Notes: a model not told the origin generated them from the letters alone. 64,000 nucleotides of DNA from Chrysomallon squamiferum (GCA_012295275.1 CM022672.1:2493443-2557442); one strand, 5' to 3'. Counted from the stretch's first letter, positions 23,331-35,784 are shown. Program-made: numbers and translations.

Positions 23331-26300
23331 ATCCTGGTTAACTACAGCTTCACTTAACTTCCTAAACCCGGACTCAAATATCTTTACTTTGTTCACATGG
23401 TCTGTAATTTTCAGGCCTTTTAACGTCAATTTATTCATACTCATAAAAATATATTTTGCACGTTTTCTACTTTGAAAGTTTTCTTAATTAAATTATCATC
23501 TATCATTTATAGTTGAAAACACACCCTATGCTGTTATTTGTGTGTGTGTGTGTGTTAGGAACGTATCGCATGGTTGAATTTGACACTTTCACTGAATCGT
23601 TTAGTGATACTCATTTTACAGAATTTTGAGGTGTGTGTTATGTATTTGAAAGTGTTAATGTAAAAATAAGGTACAGAAATTAAAGTGTTGTTATTTTAAT
23701 TAATTTTGAAGGATCCACAGATAGTTCATATTGTTCGTGCTTTGTATGCGAGTGCTTGTTTGTGTGAGTTACAGTAATATGCTTGATCATAAATAAAGCT
23801 ATAATCCTTAAAGTCGTTACCATTAAATTTAAAATATGAACAACTGAAACGAAAAAAAAAAAAAAAAATTCTGATGGAAATATCTTCTTTCCTTATTATT
23901 ATTATTTAATTAAAATACGTAATTATTGTTGCTAAAAATGTCAGGTTATTAAAACTGTTTAAGAGAATTGTTCTTAAAGCTTTTTGTCTTATCAAGACAT
24001 AAACTTACTACATATGTGTATATGATTCAAACTAAAATACTAATAAAATAAAATAAAATAAAATGAAATAAAAATAGAGTAGAAAGAAAGAATGAAAAGA
24101 TAAGAAACATACCTCCTGGTTATTCAAACAATCTGAATTAGGTTTTCTCAGGTAGACGTAAACAAATATCTTTGATTTAGATAACAGTATGCGTTTTAAA
24201 CAGACGTAATAAAAAGAAAATAATTCTACATTCTCTGAGACATTTAACTAGTTTTTATGCAAAGCTAGTTTCGCGAGGTACTTATGTTAAATGCTATAAT
24301 CAAAAACAGAAAGTCTGCTGTTTTATTAGACAGTATCTTCCAGAAGAAAGGACCGAGAAGAGAAAGAATGAAGAGAAGCAATGCCAGAAAAAAGAAAAAT
24401 TGAGACAGAACTAAATACAAACACATACAGAAATTGAAATTAAAGACACAAGGAAAAGAGGAAAGACAGATAGGCAAACAAACAGACAGAGAGAGGCAAA
24501 GACAGACAGGCAAACAGACGGACAGAGAGAGGCAAAGACTGATAAATATGGGGGAGAGAGACGGGCGGGCGAATCAACATTTGCTAATCTATCAGCTTGC
24601 AGTTATCTTACAGGCAGAACGTGACATACGGAGTAAGTGATCGGGTGGATGGGGTGGTATTTCAGTCTTTACAAACCTGACATGAATGACGCGTTGACTG
24701 CGAGTTACACAAATGCTTTGAGAAAGACCGCACATGAAGCTGCATGCGTCAAAATGAACAGGTCTTTTCTTCATGTTCTTTCTTCTTCTTTCTTTTCCCT
24801 CTTTTTTTGTTAGAGTGACAGACACCAGAAACGTGTTGAAATGCCTCCAAGCTTTCGTATTCCGACACCGATAGAAATGAAACATTTTTTTTCCCCCCCC
24901 TCTAAACACATCGGATACAAAAATAAAATTATGTTTATTTAGGTTGCTGGTGAAAAAAAAAGAAAAAAGGTTGGATTGATAGAAAATAAAGAAAGAAAAA
25001 AAGAAATATGGATGATGACCACTTAATAGACTGACCAGTAGTCTCATTTACTTAACGTAAGTGTTTGCACACCGAAGCGAATTAGAAAGGCGTGAATCGG
25101 TTTTTAGTGAATCTACAATCAAGGGTGGACAACTGCCACTAAATGTCACCAAGGTCTAGAACACTCTCGAACATTCTTTTTTTTGTTGTTGTTGTCAAAT
25201 TTTTTTTTTTTCTTTTCTTTGTTTTTCTTTTTTTTTTTTTTTTAAGTCTTTGTATATTGGATTTCTATTATTGGTCTCATTTACTGAATGATGTCGATAC
25301 GGTTAAACGGTTAACATTACAGAAACGGATTAATTACTGAAGTAAACATTGCTTAAGAAAATTATTTCACTCTGTACAAAATTAATTTTGTTTTGATTCG
25401 GAATAAGACAACAAGAATTCAACATGAGCACACCATCCCATCAGCGTAATATCAGCGAGTTTCCTCTCCCACTAATCAAGTCATCCTTCCTGATGTATGT
25501 ATGTATGTCTGTACAACGCCATACAACAGCAGATTAAAAACGTGTTGAGTGCGTCATTAAATAAAAACATTTCTGCCTACATTCCATCATTGTATAAGAT
25601 TCGTATCTTTTTGTATGGGCGTATTATTTTTGTTTATTCTCAGCTGATCGAGGACTCTCCCAGCTTTCATTATATGCCAGTGTCATGTGTGACACGCGTG
25701 TTTATACAGAACAGTCGCTCGTCTCTTTTTACTCAGTTATAAATGCAAACATCTCGCGACTTGTCACATTTACAAACACTTGCCTGTCATTTGTATTATA
25801 CACAGTAGTTGGAAATTATCACTGTATTCATTATCAGATTTTGCGAACACACACTGACACGTTTAGTAAACCAGATCTTCTCGTTTAGTTTATTTTTTGT
25901 TTTTTTTTGTTTCCATTTTATTTTCTTTATCGGTTATTGTATCAAGGTGGTTGCACCCTTTTACACTGTGTCAAAAATGAACAAGCTGACCCTGCAACAT
26001 ACACATTCAGTTTGGGATTAAGAATGATGAGGATGATATATGATAATGATGTCGAGGAAACAATGAAGATAGTGTAGTAATTAAAACGACAATAAAAGCA
26101 GTAATAATTATAGTAATATTATCATTCATGACAGATTTATCATTTATGACGATGACAAGATCTTATTTTCTAATAGTAACTCATTACTATTCCTACAGCA
26201 CACAACAACTGTTAGTATTGTTACTGTGATTTTATATTTAGCGCTATGACTATTTATACAACTACAGCGGATTTCCGATCTCTGGTATAGTGATGTGGAA

Positions 26301-26501
26301 CCTATTCATCTGACATGTAATAAAAGTTAGTTTTAACATATTTTGAGATGTCATTTAAAAAAGTATCCATCCATTTAATCATTCAGTCATTGAATGGAAT
26401 TTATTTATTTATTTATTTATTTATTTATTATTATTATTATTTTTTTTTTTTTTTTAGTTATTTAATTTTATTTTTATTTTTTTTAAATTTTACTTTACTC
26501 A

Positions 26502-26564
<63 letters not shown>

Positions 26565-28659
26565 TCACAATCTATGCACATTAAACGGAATTATTTTCAC
26601 TGTCGGCCATTTTTTTTTGTTTTGTTTTGTTATTCAATTTCAAAATCCCAGAGTATCCGATAATAAATCCATTTTAAAATTTCATTTATAATTATTATTC
26701 GCTACCACTCTTGAAAACTGACGCGACAGACATAGAAAATCTGAAGGTTCAGCCTTTTAAGGTTTTTTGCAAAAATCGTTTTTCATTGGTGTACAAAATT
26801 TACGCATAATGATATTATAAAGAAAGGAAGTTAATGTTTTATTCAAAATGCACGGATCGTTATTAGCATGTTAGTTGTGTGTTTAGATTCTAATTCGTAT
26901 TTCGCCAGTATATTTATTCTTAGATTTGAATATGCATAGTTTTCAAATCGATGCTCATGAATTATAGATGAAATAATAATCTTTTTTTTTTTTTTTTTTT
27001 TTTTTTTAGACCAAGTCTTTATAGTATTTTTGTTTTCGTATACCACTGGTATTTAACGTCTGCATTTCAAGATGGGGAAACAAACAAAAAAAACAAAAAA
27101 AAAAAAAAAAAAAAAAATCTCACCACAGGACTAGATCAGTAAAATTAGAAACAAAAACAATAACGGATATAATTGTGAATGAATTTTTTTAAAGAGACAA
27201 ATATATTAAAAAATTAAAATTATAAATAAACAAACAATAATGATGATAAAAAATAATTAAAATCGATTAGAGATGAGAAGACTGGACCAGTCTGATCATA
27301 AAAATAAAATATTATTTACCACAAATTAAAACACACTGAGCAAACGTTTAAATAGAATAATAGTAGTTACATTAGTGTTAATGAAAGTAGTGTTAGTGGT
27401 GATGGAAGTAGTATAGTAGTAATAGTAGCAGTACTAGTTATTTGGTTATTATTGTAGTTATAAGTTACAATAGTATTAATAACAGTAGTAGTAGATGTTG
27501 CTGTTGATGATGGTATTGCTCTTGTAATACATCATTACGAATAAATATCATAATAGATGTGTCGATGAGAAATCGATGAAACTAAGCAGAATAACACATT
27601 GTGCCAATAAAACTCTGTCAGGGCCTGCAAATTAAAATCTTGAAAATTATGTAGAGTAGTCAACGAGGTAGCTGTTGTCTTTATTGATCAACAGCGGCAC
27701 ACAATCGAATAACCATTACTGCCTGTCAAGAATGACCCGAGTAATTTCAAAACACGCAGACGTTTTTGTTCAGCCTCGTTATCAGCCGGCAGGTTGTCAT
27801 CACGTAGGTTCTTGAAAGGACAAAACAGACCCTTTACAGTTTCAGCGAAAACAAGGGTATAAAAATATAATAGGAAATCAAATAAAAAGGTAAAAAAAAA
27901 ACCAGAAACAACAATGAAGGACAAAGCCATAATGCAGCAGAAAAACAGCTACGACGTAAAATGGATGTAGATCTGTATTTACCGAAGGGAAGAAAGTATA
28001 TTGTGCAAGAGAAAAAGATGGATATAAATTTATAAACATCTGAGGTGAGGAGATACACTGACGAATGGTGATCTTTGTGAAATGACTAACCGATTTAAAA
28101 TGTACGTATAAAATAATTTGTGTTAATAAAATTACTACCTTGTTTAATTCGACGGCTCGAATTTAACACATTCTTCTGCAAACTAACAAAATCAGCCATT
28201 CCTAACCTGGATGTTATTAATTTGCGTTTTTAAAAAATGTATGAAAAAACCAAATACTTTTTCATAGTTGAACATAAAGTATTTTATTCACTACATTTGA
28301 AATTCTAAAACAATAAAAAGTGGACCGTATCATTATTATTTCATCATCTTCAATATTTTATAGTCAGTGTTTACTTCATGAAGACCATCGTCACCAACTT
28401 CAAACAGGATAAAAATAAGAGTGCTGTGTTATTTGATTTGACGTCACTTAATTAATAAGGGGAAATACACGAAAAGAAACATTTGAACTCTAATGTTTAA
28501 AACGTAGCAAGTAAGAGAAACTGCAACGACAGCGACAAAGAAAACCAGCAAGTAACATCTACATATACAAAGATAAAGAACTTTATATTCTTGGAAGCCT
28601 CCATGTCGAGAAATAATTCTATAGGAATTCTGTTTTTCTGAAACTATTAATTTATTTGT
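22231..28659. other. Gene-poor interval rich in ATT, poly-T and poly-A tracts
   Basis: The interval holds (ATT)n about 22457-22526, very long T-rich tracts about 23246-23326, (ATTT)n about 26399-26430, (ATT)n about 26507-26562, a T-run 26982-27007 and an A-run about 27098-27117, plus a degenerate AGT-rich stretch 27355-27500. A 37-codon block after the 22.5 kb repeat (MDMWLERKILPEITSHLS onward, 22552-22659) looks protein-like but has no acceptor and no recognised homologue. No tRNA or rRNA gene was seen. Confidence 0.5.
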
Positions 28660-28885
28660 GTGCCAAGGCACATAATATTAATTCACTGTCTTTTATATTG
28701 GCAGTGTTCTGTGAGAACAGTATACATTTTAGAATTTGAACAGTGCGGGGGGAAAATAAAATTTGCTCCTGTTAAAATAAGTTCTGGGGACTGCAGTGAT
28801 TCTTTAACTCTAGGAAATATTCTCCAGCTGAAGGAATCCAGATTTAGAGGGAAAAGTTATTACTGCTGTCTTGAAGGTTAACAGA

Positions 28886-28931
28886 ATGGCGTCTGTCTCG
28901 TTGTTATTCATCTTGGTATTTCTTCTTTCAG
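28886..28931 (+). CDS. Exon 1 of small membrane protein (signal peptide)
   Basis: The ATG at 28886 opens 15 codons plus one base, ending at a GTAATT donor at 28932. It encodes a hydrophobic leader core, MASVSLLFILVFLLS, too short to stand out as a frame of its own. The sequence 28660-28885 upstream is probably 5'UTR or promoter; its 73-codon frame is in another phase. Confidence 0.75.
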
Positions 28932-29894
28932 GTAATTTTGTATTTATTTATTTTTTTTTTCACAACTCAGCATTTCTTTTATTTTCCTTCATCTAGTCTC
29001 TCCAAGTTATTTCTTTTTACCATCTTCGTTATGATCATCTTTATTATAATCACTTTGAGTGCCACTATCATCATCATCATCATCATCATCAGCTGTTATA
29101 TTTATTATTATGTCCTTTTTTTTTTCAGAATTCAGGTAATAAATAGAACAGCTCTGTTATATTCTGCCGAGTTATTTATTTTTTAGCTGAAAATTATGTA
29201 AGCGGTCGATTCTTTAATACGTAATAATAATAATTATTTTTATTTTTATTTTATGTTACTTTTCATATCATTCATGTTATATCATGCGCACCATATTATA
29301 TTATATTATGTCATAAGATAGCATGTTAATGATCTTGTACATTATACAGAACCACAGCAACAACAACAACAACAACAAACATCACCTACAACAGCATTAG
29401 TCAGAAAATCCAAAATATAAGACATTAACAGGATCAATTACGACAACACTAACATTCTCTATTGGATTCCGTTTTTTGATTTTCGGTTTTCAGTTACGGC
29501 ATTATCGATAGCCCTGACGTTTAACTACACAACCGAGCCTACGTCGACGATGTTTTCTACGTCGTACCTTAGCGGCAAAACATCGGACGAGGTCTGCTTC
29601 TGCGGCTGCTCGTTGCCTATCAACGGTACTGGCGTCGAGGAAGAAATCGCGGCGATACTGGAAAAGCTCTTTCTGGACGCCACCACTACGTCACAGTATC
29701 GACGGAAACGAACGAGCGCCGAAGATGCACGACCGTCGGCGCAAGGAATAGGTTACAGCGGTATCTTGTGTCTCGTTGTCGTCTTCATGTTTGTTGTTCT
29801 CAGTGACGTAACGAATGTCTTCATTTATTTTGATAAGCATAAAAAGACTGCTAAGGACGAATTTTTGGAACATCTGAAAAAATCTGAATTTTAA
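28886..29894 (+). CDS. Small single-pass membrane protein, molluscan-type anchor cassette (exons 28886-28931, 29494-29894)
   Basis: Two exons join in frame (G at 28931 plus TT at 29494) across a GT-AG intron to give 148 residues. Residues 1-20 form a signal peptide (MASVSLLFILVFLLSVTALS). The ectodomain has sequons at N26 and N59 and a C-x-C-x-C cluster at 50-54, followed by an acidic/hydrophobic helix (EEEIAAILEKLF). Then comes RRKRTSAEDARPSAQGIG (85-102), a membrane segment at about 105-128 and a basic tail (DKHKK onward). From memory, the order C-x-C-x-C, helix, R-K-x-S-A-x-D-x-R-x-S-A-x-x-I-G-x-x-G, membrane span recurs at the C-terminus of many uncharacterised molluscan membrane proteins; here it is almost the whole protein. 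The ATG context (AGA ATG G) is good and the exon-1 frame only makes sense as a signal peptide. AATAAA lies at 30449. Function unknown. Confidence 0.78.
29494..29894 (+). CDS. Exon 2 of small membrane protein
   Basis: The acceptor TTTTCAG ends at 29493. The exon carries the rest of the leader, the whole ectodomain, the membrane span and the tail, ending in TAA at 29892. The coding part is conspicuously CpG-rich (ACGTCGACGATG, GTCGTACC and similar), unlike its flanks, as seen for the SIL1 last exon. The internal ATG at 29550 is codon 35 and unlikely to be the start because it would lose the leader. Confidence 0.8.
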
Positions 29895-30306
29895 TGTAAC
29901 CTATTCGAGAGAAAAAAATATAAACAAAAAGAAAAAAAACAAAAACAAACTTTTGTAATATACATATTAATGGTAATTGTTTGATAAGTATTACATATTT
30001 TTTAATAACAGCATACCCATCTTTTTAATATGGACCCTCCAATCCAAGCACTGAAGATAAGTAATTACAGCAACATATCAGTACTACTGATATCAAGACG
30101 TTGTTAAGTGTTGTATTTAATTATGTTTGTTTTATTTTGCTCAGTAAATTAAGAAATGTAAAAAACGTTTTACATTTTCATTTACGACACAGCTTTGATT
30201 TTCATTTGATATTGTTACAAAGACGAAAATTACAAGATCCAAATTTGTAACTGATGATAAGTCTACTGGTAAATGATAAAAGCAATTTTTTTAATCAACC
30301 AAAGAG

Positions 30307-30387
<81 letters not shown>

Positions 30388-31663
30388 TATGCAGTTATTC
30401 AATAACTGATTATCAAGACATATTTTGCTGCACTGGTATTTGGAAATTAATAAAAAAAAAAAAAAAAAAAAGCCTTCCATCATCATTTAATTTGAAAACT
30501 ACGTATTCCTATTATACGCATTTATTGTTGTTAATTCCAAGTTCAAAACGAGCCAGGAGAATAAAATAAAATTTAACTTTCCAAACTATGCTACCAGAAC
30601 TAATGATCGAGAATCAGTTTGAAAGTTGTGCACCGGAGATTTACGATTATTACGAAATATCGATCACAGCAGTACTGGGTATTTTGATGATTGGCATTAT
30701 AGATCACAAAAAAACAACAACAACAACAACAACAAAAACAAAAAAATCGCCTGAAAAGAAACTGTACACGACAAGCAAAAGAAAAGGAGTGAAAATGATC
30801 TCCGTTCCCTGGACCCATAAATAAAAACAAACAAAAACAAAAGACAGTTATGTGAATGGAAATGATCAGAACTGGGGATGCACTTGTAATACATATTTTG
30901 AATATTAACATATTAATATTAATAACAATGATAGTTATGATGAAGATAATAATAACCATAACGAGGACACAACGTCAACGATAACAACAACAGATAATAA
31001 TAATAATTTCCAGCACTTTCCACTTCATTCTATCACAATAATAGCATGTTTCGTTTATTATTATTTTTAATTTAGCTAGCATAAAACCACATTTTCATGA
31101 TCATATGTAGTCGATTATAACTATCACAACCAAACACTAAATCCATTAAAGAATTATCGATAAAAATCGGATAATAAATAAATCACGTTTAAAGGCTACT
31201 TTTTCTATCCAACGCGAAAGATGATTTATATAAATGTTTTCACAGACAAAAAACGTCTTGAAGCATTAGGATGGCACAGGAAAACCTATAATATTTCCAT
31301 ATTTACAAGAAAATAATTTAATCTGACAGCTTTTCGCCTTGGTAATAAGATCAATAACAAACTGCTTGTTTTCGGCAAAGATTTGTTTTAATTTCAATAT
31401 ATTCTGTGCATGTTGCACAAGAGAAGAAAAATATATCACATGCATCTAAACACAAAGAAATTACTGTGATATCCAGTCTCTCTTAAGACAAGGATAACCG
31501 TAATAATTTATTCTGAAGAACTTTAAAGTGCAAAGAAATATCATTATGCACTTGCATTTATTTTTTAAAAGCTGAACAAACATGTTAAGGAAGCGTGACA
31601 TACACACACACACGCATACACAAACAAACATCCATACACACAAACATTCCTTTAAATTTGAAA
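29895..31663. other. Convergent intergenic region with 80-bp (ATT)n and UGT poly(A) candidates
   Basis: The spacer between the convergent small-membrane-protein and UGT genes. It contains (ATT)n about 30308-30387, an A-run about 30452-30470, (CAA)n near 30715-30735 and AAT-rich DNA near 30930-31000. On the minus strand AATAAA occurs at 31562-31557 and 31512-31507, about 100-155 bases after the UGT stop, good candidates for its polyadenylation signals. Poly-Tyr and poly-Asn frames are repeat artefacts. Confidence 0.6.
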
Positions 31664-33190
31664 TTACTGACGTTTTAATTTCTTTTTACTTGAACCCTTA
31701 ACACAACGTAACAATATAAGTGCAATCTTTACAAACACATAAAGCACAATGCCAAGTACTGAAAAAATTGTTAGCCAAATATCACCATAAGCGTACTGAA
31801 ATATGTTGAGATTATCTTGCCCTGGCTTCAAATGATCTGCTCCGAACTTCAGGACATGCTCTACGGCATCTGCTGCTCGTTCTCTTGGAGAGCCTGTCCT
31901 GTCCCTAAACAACAAAGAGGCTTTCTTCATATTGGAAGCATAGGACTTATTCTGCAGTGCGCTGGTAACAGAATCTACAATTTCGTCTGGCGTGGCAGAA
32001 ACAATGTCCAGAGAAGTTCCAACACCAAAATGTTTCACTCTCATGGCTATGGCGAAGTTGTCTCCGTGCAGAGGTGTGCAAAGTATGGGAACTGCGTGGT
32101 ACAAGGCTTCGTAGAACGTGTTCTTGCCGCAGTGGGAAACGATTAGTTTAAGTTTAGGATGGGCCAGAATGTCACGCTGCGGCATCCACTTTACAATCCT
32201 GACATTTTTGACGATTTCATCATGTTCCAGTTTAAGAAGAACGTTTTCTTTGAGTCTACTGAAAGCTGAAATAAGTTTTTCGACAAACTCTCTGTTTGCT
32301 CCTTTGACAACATCGCCAAAAGACACTAAGATGAATCCATGTGTTGATTCGTCGAAATATTTTTCCAAATCTGGTGGCAATGGCTTTGTTTTGGTCACTG
32401 TCAGGCCTCCAACTTGAATGAAATTAGGATTCTTGGCCTTTGGAAAATCAATTATGTGATCAGCATTTTCAAGGTGCAGAAACGATGCTTTAAATATTTC
32501 TCGAACAGTCGTATTTTCAAATTTTGGCCCATAACTCTGCAGATTAAATTCGGAAATCATGAACGTTGGAAAGAAAGACATAAACAAAGTGACGAATGAA
32601 TTCATTACTCTTTCTAGAAAAGTCATACGGTTGGAGAACGTGGTGATCAAATGTGGAAATGTATTTGCCTGGAAGGGTAAATTACAGTCAAAACCATCAT
32701 GGACAGCCGAAACGGATACCGTAGGAACATCGATCAAATACGGCAGTGCAAAGAGACAACGTCCGAACGGAAACCCATCTACTATGGCTATGTCAAATCC
32801 GGTTTCCGAAAGTTGAGTTAGCATTGCTTCGTTTGTGAGGTAAGAATGACAAAGTTGTCCAATAATTTTTCCCGTGTGCGATAAAGTCCTTAGAAGTTTA
32901 TACTCTCCGCTGAACACATCCGACTTGAATTTATCCATCTCTGACTTGAAGGCGACCAACTGTTCTGAACATGGATGAACCATCAGTGTTATTTTTTTGT
33001 CTCCAAGACATCTCGAGGCATCGTAGATCGATGGTAGGAGTATGGTTACGTTATGACCTCTGTTTGCTAATTCTGAACCAACTGCTGTGACCTCTAGACA
33101 GTGGCTGGTAGCTGGCAGAGGTAGCAAGAGGATATTCGACGCCCTGACATATGTTGTGAGCACAGCGAGAACGAAAAGTAAAACCGACAT
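31664..33190 (-). CDS. UDP-glycosyltransferase (UGT, GT1 family), complete, single coding exon
   Basis: A 508-residue GT1 enzyme that transfers a sugar from a UDP-sugar to a small lipophilic acceptor on the lumenal side of the ER. Residues 1-17 are a signal peptide. The catalytic His is H30 (ATSHCLEV) and its Asp partner is D138 (IVDGFPF). The C-terminal donor domain carries the UGT signature from WMPQRDILAH (335 on) through VSHCGKNTFYEALYHAVPIL to PLHGDN (373-378). A membrane span at about 472-494 is followed by a lysine-rich cytosolic tail ending KKKLKRQ, suited to ER retention. Length is normal for the family. The signature ends Asp-Asn rather than the usual Asp-Gln that contacts the sugar. 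The CDS has no intron, but the start is preceded by an acceptor and a strong donor upstream (5'UTR intron). Substrate cannot be inferred. Confidence 0.95.
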   Translation of the reverse strand: MSVLLFVLAVLTTYVRASNILLLPLPATSHCLEVTAVGSELANRGHNVTILLPSIYDASRCLGDKKITLMVHPCSEQLVAFKSEMDKFKSDVFSGEYKLLRTLSHTGKIIGQLCHSYLTNEAMLTQLSETGFDIAIVDGFPFGRCLFALPYLIDVPTVSVSAVHDGFDCNLPFQANTFPHLITTFSNRMTFLERVMNSFVTLFMSFFPTFMISEFNLQSYGPKFENTTVREIFKASFLHLENADHIIDFPKAKNPNFIQVGGLTVTKTKPLPPDLEKYFDESTHGFILVSFGDVVKGANREFVEKLISAFSRLKENVLLKLEHDEIVKNVRIVKWMPQRDILAHPKLKLIVSHCGKNTFYEALYHAVPILCTPLHGDNFAIAMRVKHFGVGTSLDIVSATPDEIVDSVTSALQNKSYASNMKKASLLFRDRTGSPRERAADAVEHVLKFGADHLKPGQDNLNIFQYAYGDIWLTIFSVLGIVLYVFVKIALILLRCVKGSSKKKLKRQ

Positions 33191-33755
33191 TGGTAAAATG
33201 ATGGTGATGGCGAATCTGAAAATATATTGAATTACATATACATATATATGTTAGAGACGCAAGCACACACAAACATATATATATTTGGAAAAACAATGGA
33301 CAGACTGAAAGAGTGAAATAGATAGAAGATGGAGGATAAGATAGATAGATTATATAGACAGACAACAGATAGATACGTACATAAATACATTGATAAATAC
33401 ATACATAACAATTATGCAGTTAGATGTCGCTTCCAGCTTGACGTAAATCACCAGAATAATATTTAAAACAGTTTTATGTGCTTTTGTATAACAAAAAATA
33501 AATTTCTCGTCTGTTTCTATAAGTCTATTTGTTTATCAGCTACTGGCAAAATAAGAGGCTGTTAGAAATAAAGTGCACAAAAAAAGCAAACTAAGTCTGT
33601 GGTAAAAGGTCAAAGTGCACTCAGCTTGACAACCGACCATCCGTAACGAAACTATCAACATGCTTACATGAATACGTATTTCCCAACTTTAGCTCAAACA
33701 GCTAAATTAATTTTCTAAATAACTAAATGAATATGATTAAAGATTAATACTTACA
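33191..33755 (-). other. UGT 5'UTR with probable intron (33754-33216)
   Basis: On the minus strand TATTTTCAG ends at 33216, 25 bases before the UGT ATG, and CCGT|GTAAGTATT, a near-perfect donor, begins at 33754. Together they define a 539-base 5'UTR intron and a first noncoding exon ending at 33755. The transcription start should lie a little above 33755. The intron contains short AT- and GATA-type repeats. Confidence 0.55.
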
Positions 33756-33899
33756 CGGAAAGTGTAATACTTGTGTGTTGATGCTAGATACTGCAGGACT
33801 GGTATATGTTCACGTATATTGTTGTTTGCGTGTGTCGTAAAGAAATACTCGGGTTGTCTCGAACGATATTTGTGTCTGCTATTCCCGGGCTATGGTCAG

Positions 33900-34964
33900 T
33901 GATTTTTTAACAGAAACTACAGTCGAGTCTGTTGTGTCAGACAGCTACGTGAAGCTGCTACATGTTAAAAATGTACTAGAAAAGAGAGACAAAATTTTAA
34001 CCTAAATTAAACCACCACCGTGCTTAGATATCATTTTATCTCTGGAAATATCTATTATATGTTCATCTGCATTAACCGGCCACTTATCTTACAGGGCCAC
34101 TTTAGATCTTATTTATTAATTATTATTACTGAATGGCCGATTAAATTTTTTTTATAATTCGTAAGAATAAATGGAGATTTTATAAATAAAGCTATGCAAT
34201 TTGTATTTTTCTATTTAGTTATTTTATTCGTTTTAATTTTTGTTGTTGTTGTTCCTGAAATTAAAATAAAATTGTTTTATTTTTTTCATTCATTCATTCA
34301 TATTTTTCTTTCCTTCATTACATTTTGATGTGATTTGATTGGTTCGTTTTACTACATGAATCTTTATTTTTGTTACTACTATTACTACTTTTAACGCTGC
34401 TACTGCTACTACTACTACTACAGCCATTGCTATTACTACTACCACTATCTCTAATGCTGCTTCTTCTACTACTACTACTGCTACTGTTACTACCATTGCT
34501 AGTACTACCACTATTACTTTTTCTACTACTACTACTGCTACTATCATTATTATCATTATTATTATTAACGATCATTGATCATTAACACAGACTAGATTCA
34601 CGAGATTTGAAAGAGCAAACAAGCACTGTAAAATATGTAATTATACTGTTTGGTTTTGCTATAAAGGTTATTTTTTATTATTTATTAGCATTACATCATG
34701 GAGTAAATGGAAAATTAATGCAACTAGAATATTAAGGAACAGTAACCCTATCACTTCTACGTGAATCCGTTGACAGGATTTCTTTCCCTTGGATCGTCCG
34801 TTTGACTTGTCCAAAATTGAGGGTAAATGTTAACCTTAATATCGACGAACGCATGCGTTCGGAATCCTGCTCGACTCGTGTTAGAAATCCCATTGTGACT
34901 AATTCTGATACTGCTGCTTCCATTGACGTATTAATAAAGAACTCTTTAAAAGCAGGTTTTATTA

Positions 34965-34966
<2 letters not shown>
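33900..34966. other. Intergenic with diverged ACT trinucleotide tract
   Basis: About 34372-34566 is an imperfect (ACT/GCT)n trinucleotide tract of nearly 200 bases that gives long Leu, Ser or Val frames in different phases. No gene is visible between it and the UGT. Confidence 0.6.

Positions 34967-35059
<93 letters not shown>
34967..35059 (+). repeat. (CT)n array, about 93 bp
   Basis: Uninterrupted CT dinucleotides on the plus strand; flanks are GTTTTATTACG and ATCCCCTG. First of eight long CT arrays in the right half. Overlapping frames encode Leu-Ser or Arg-Glu repeats and are not genes. Confidence 0.97.
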
Positions 35060-35062
<3 letters not shown>

Positions 35063-35784
35063 CCCTGAAAGAAAACCAATAATATAAACTGATGTTTTAG
35101 GGCAATAAACTGTAAATGAAGGGATGCGTTCAAGGTGTAACGGATCGCCCCTTCTGTCGCTTCCAAAGCTTTGACACTTTGCAGATAACAGCTTCATGCA
35201 GTGGGATGAATACAGGATGTTTGTATGTAATGTGATGTTTATTTTTAAAGTTTGACATTTAGACATTTTTCAGAGGAACTGGTCCAGTTGTGAACTATTA
35301 CAGAATGCATAATAACATCATGTAAATTGATAATACATTTCATGCACGCATTTTACGCATACACGCACAAGTTACAAGTGTAGATTAAACAAAACTGAAA
35401 CATCAAACAATGTTTAAATGCAAGTTAGATGATTATATCAACCCGAAATACATAGATAACAGTACGTAAAGTAATAATTTAAAAAAAAAAAGTCTAAGGA
35501 AACGTGAGAGTTTATGTTTGTACGTAAACACTTTTTTAATTCACAGATCAGAATAGAGTTAACGGTATCTGAATAATTTTTCAATCAATGAATGTTGCAG
35601 AAAAAAATAAAATAAAAAAATAAAAACGATCTGTTTCGTTAATAACGCAGATGTCGTGTCACAATAACCTGTGCGTGACAAACTCAGTTACAGGGCAGAA
35701 CCTACAGATATAAGTAAAAGAAGTAAAAGGAATTTATAACATTCAGCAATACAGCTGTAAGAAAACAAAATTAGAATCACCATC

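Noticed and set aside
30273-30569. Poly-Tyr/poly-Asn/poly-Ile frames across (ATT)n repeats (also near 3756, 16126, 22457, 26507)
   Set aside because: Trinucleotide microsatellite artefacts without conserved flanking protein.
31817-32816. Four plus-strand frames of 61-109 codons antisense to the UGT
   Set aside because: Shadows of the real minus-strand UGT coding sequence.
34946-35266. Frames of 85-144 codons across (CT)n/(GA)n arrays (also near 40028, 46503, 57499)
   Set aside because: They are translations of dinucleotide repeats (Leu-Ser or Arg-Glu); no stops can occur in such repeats.
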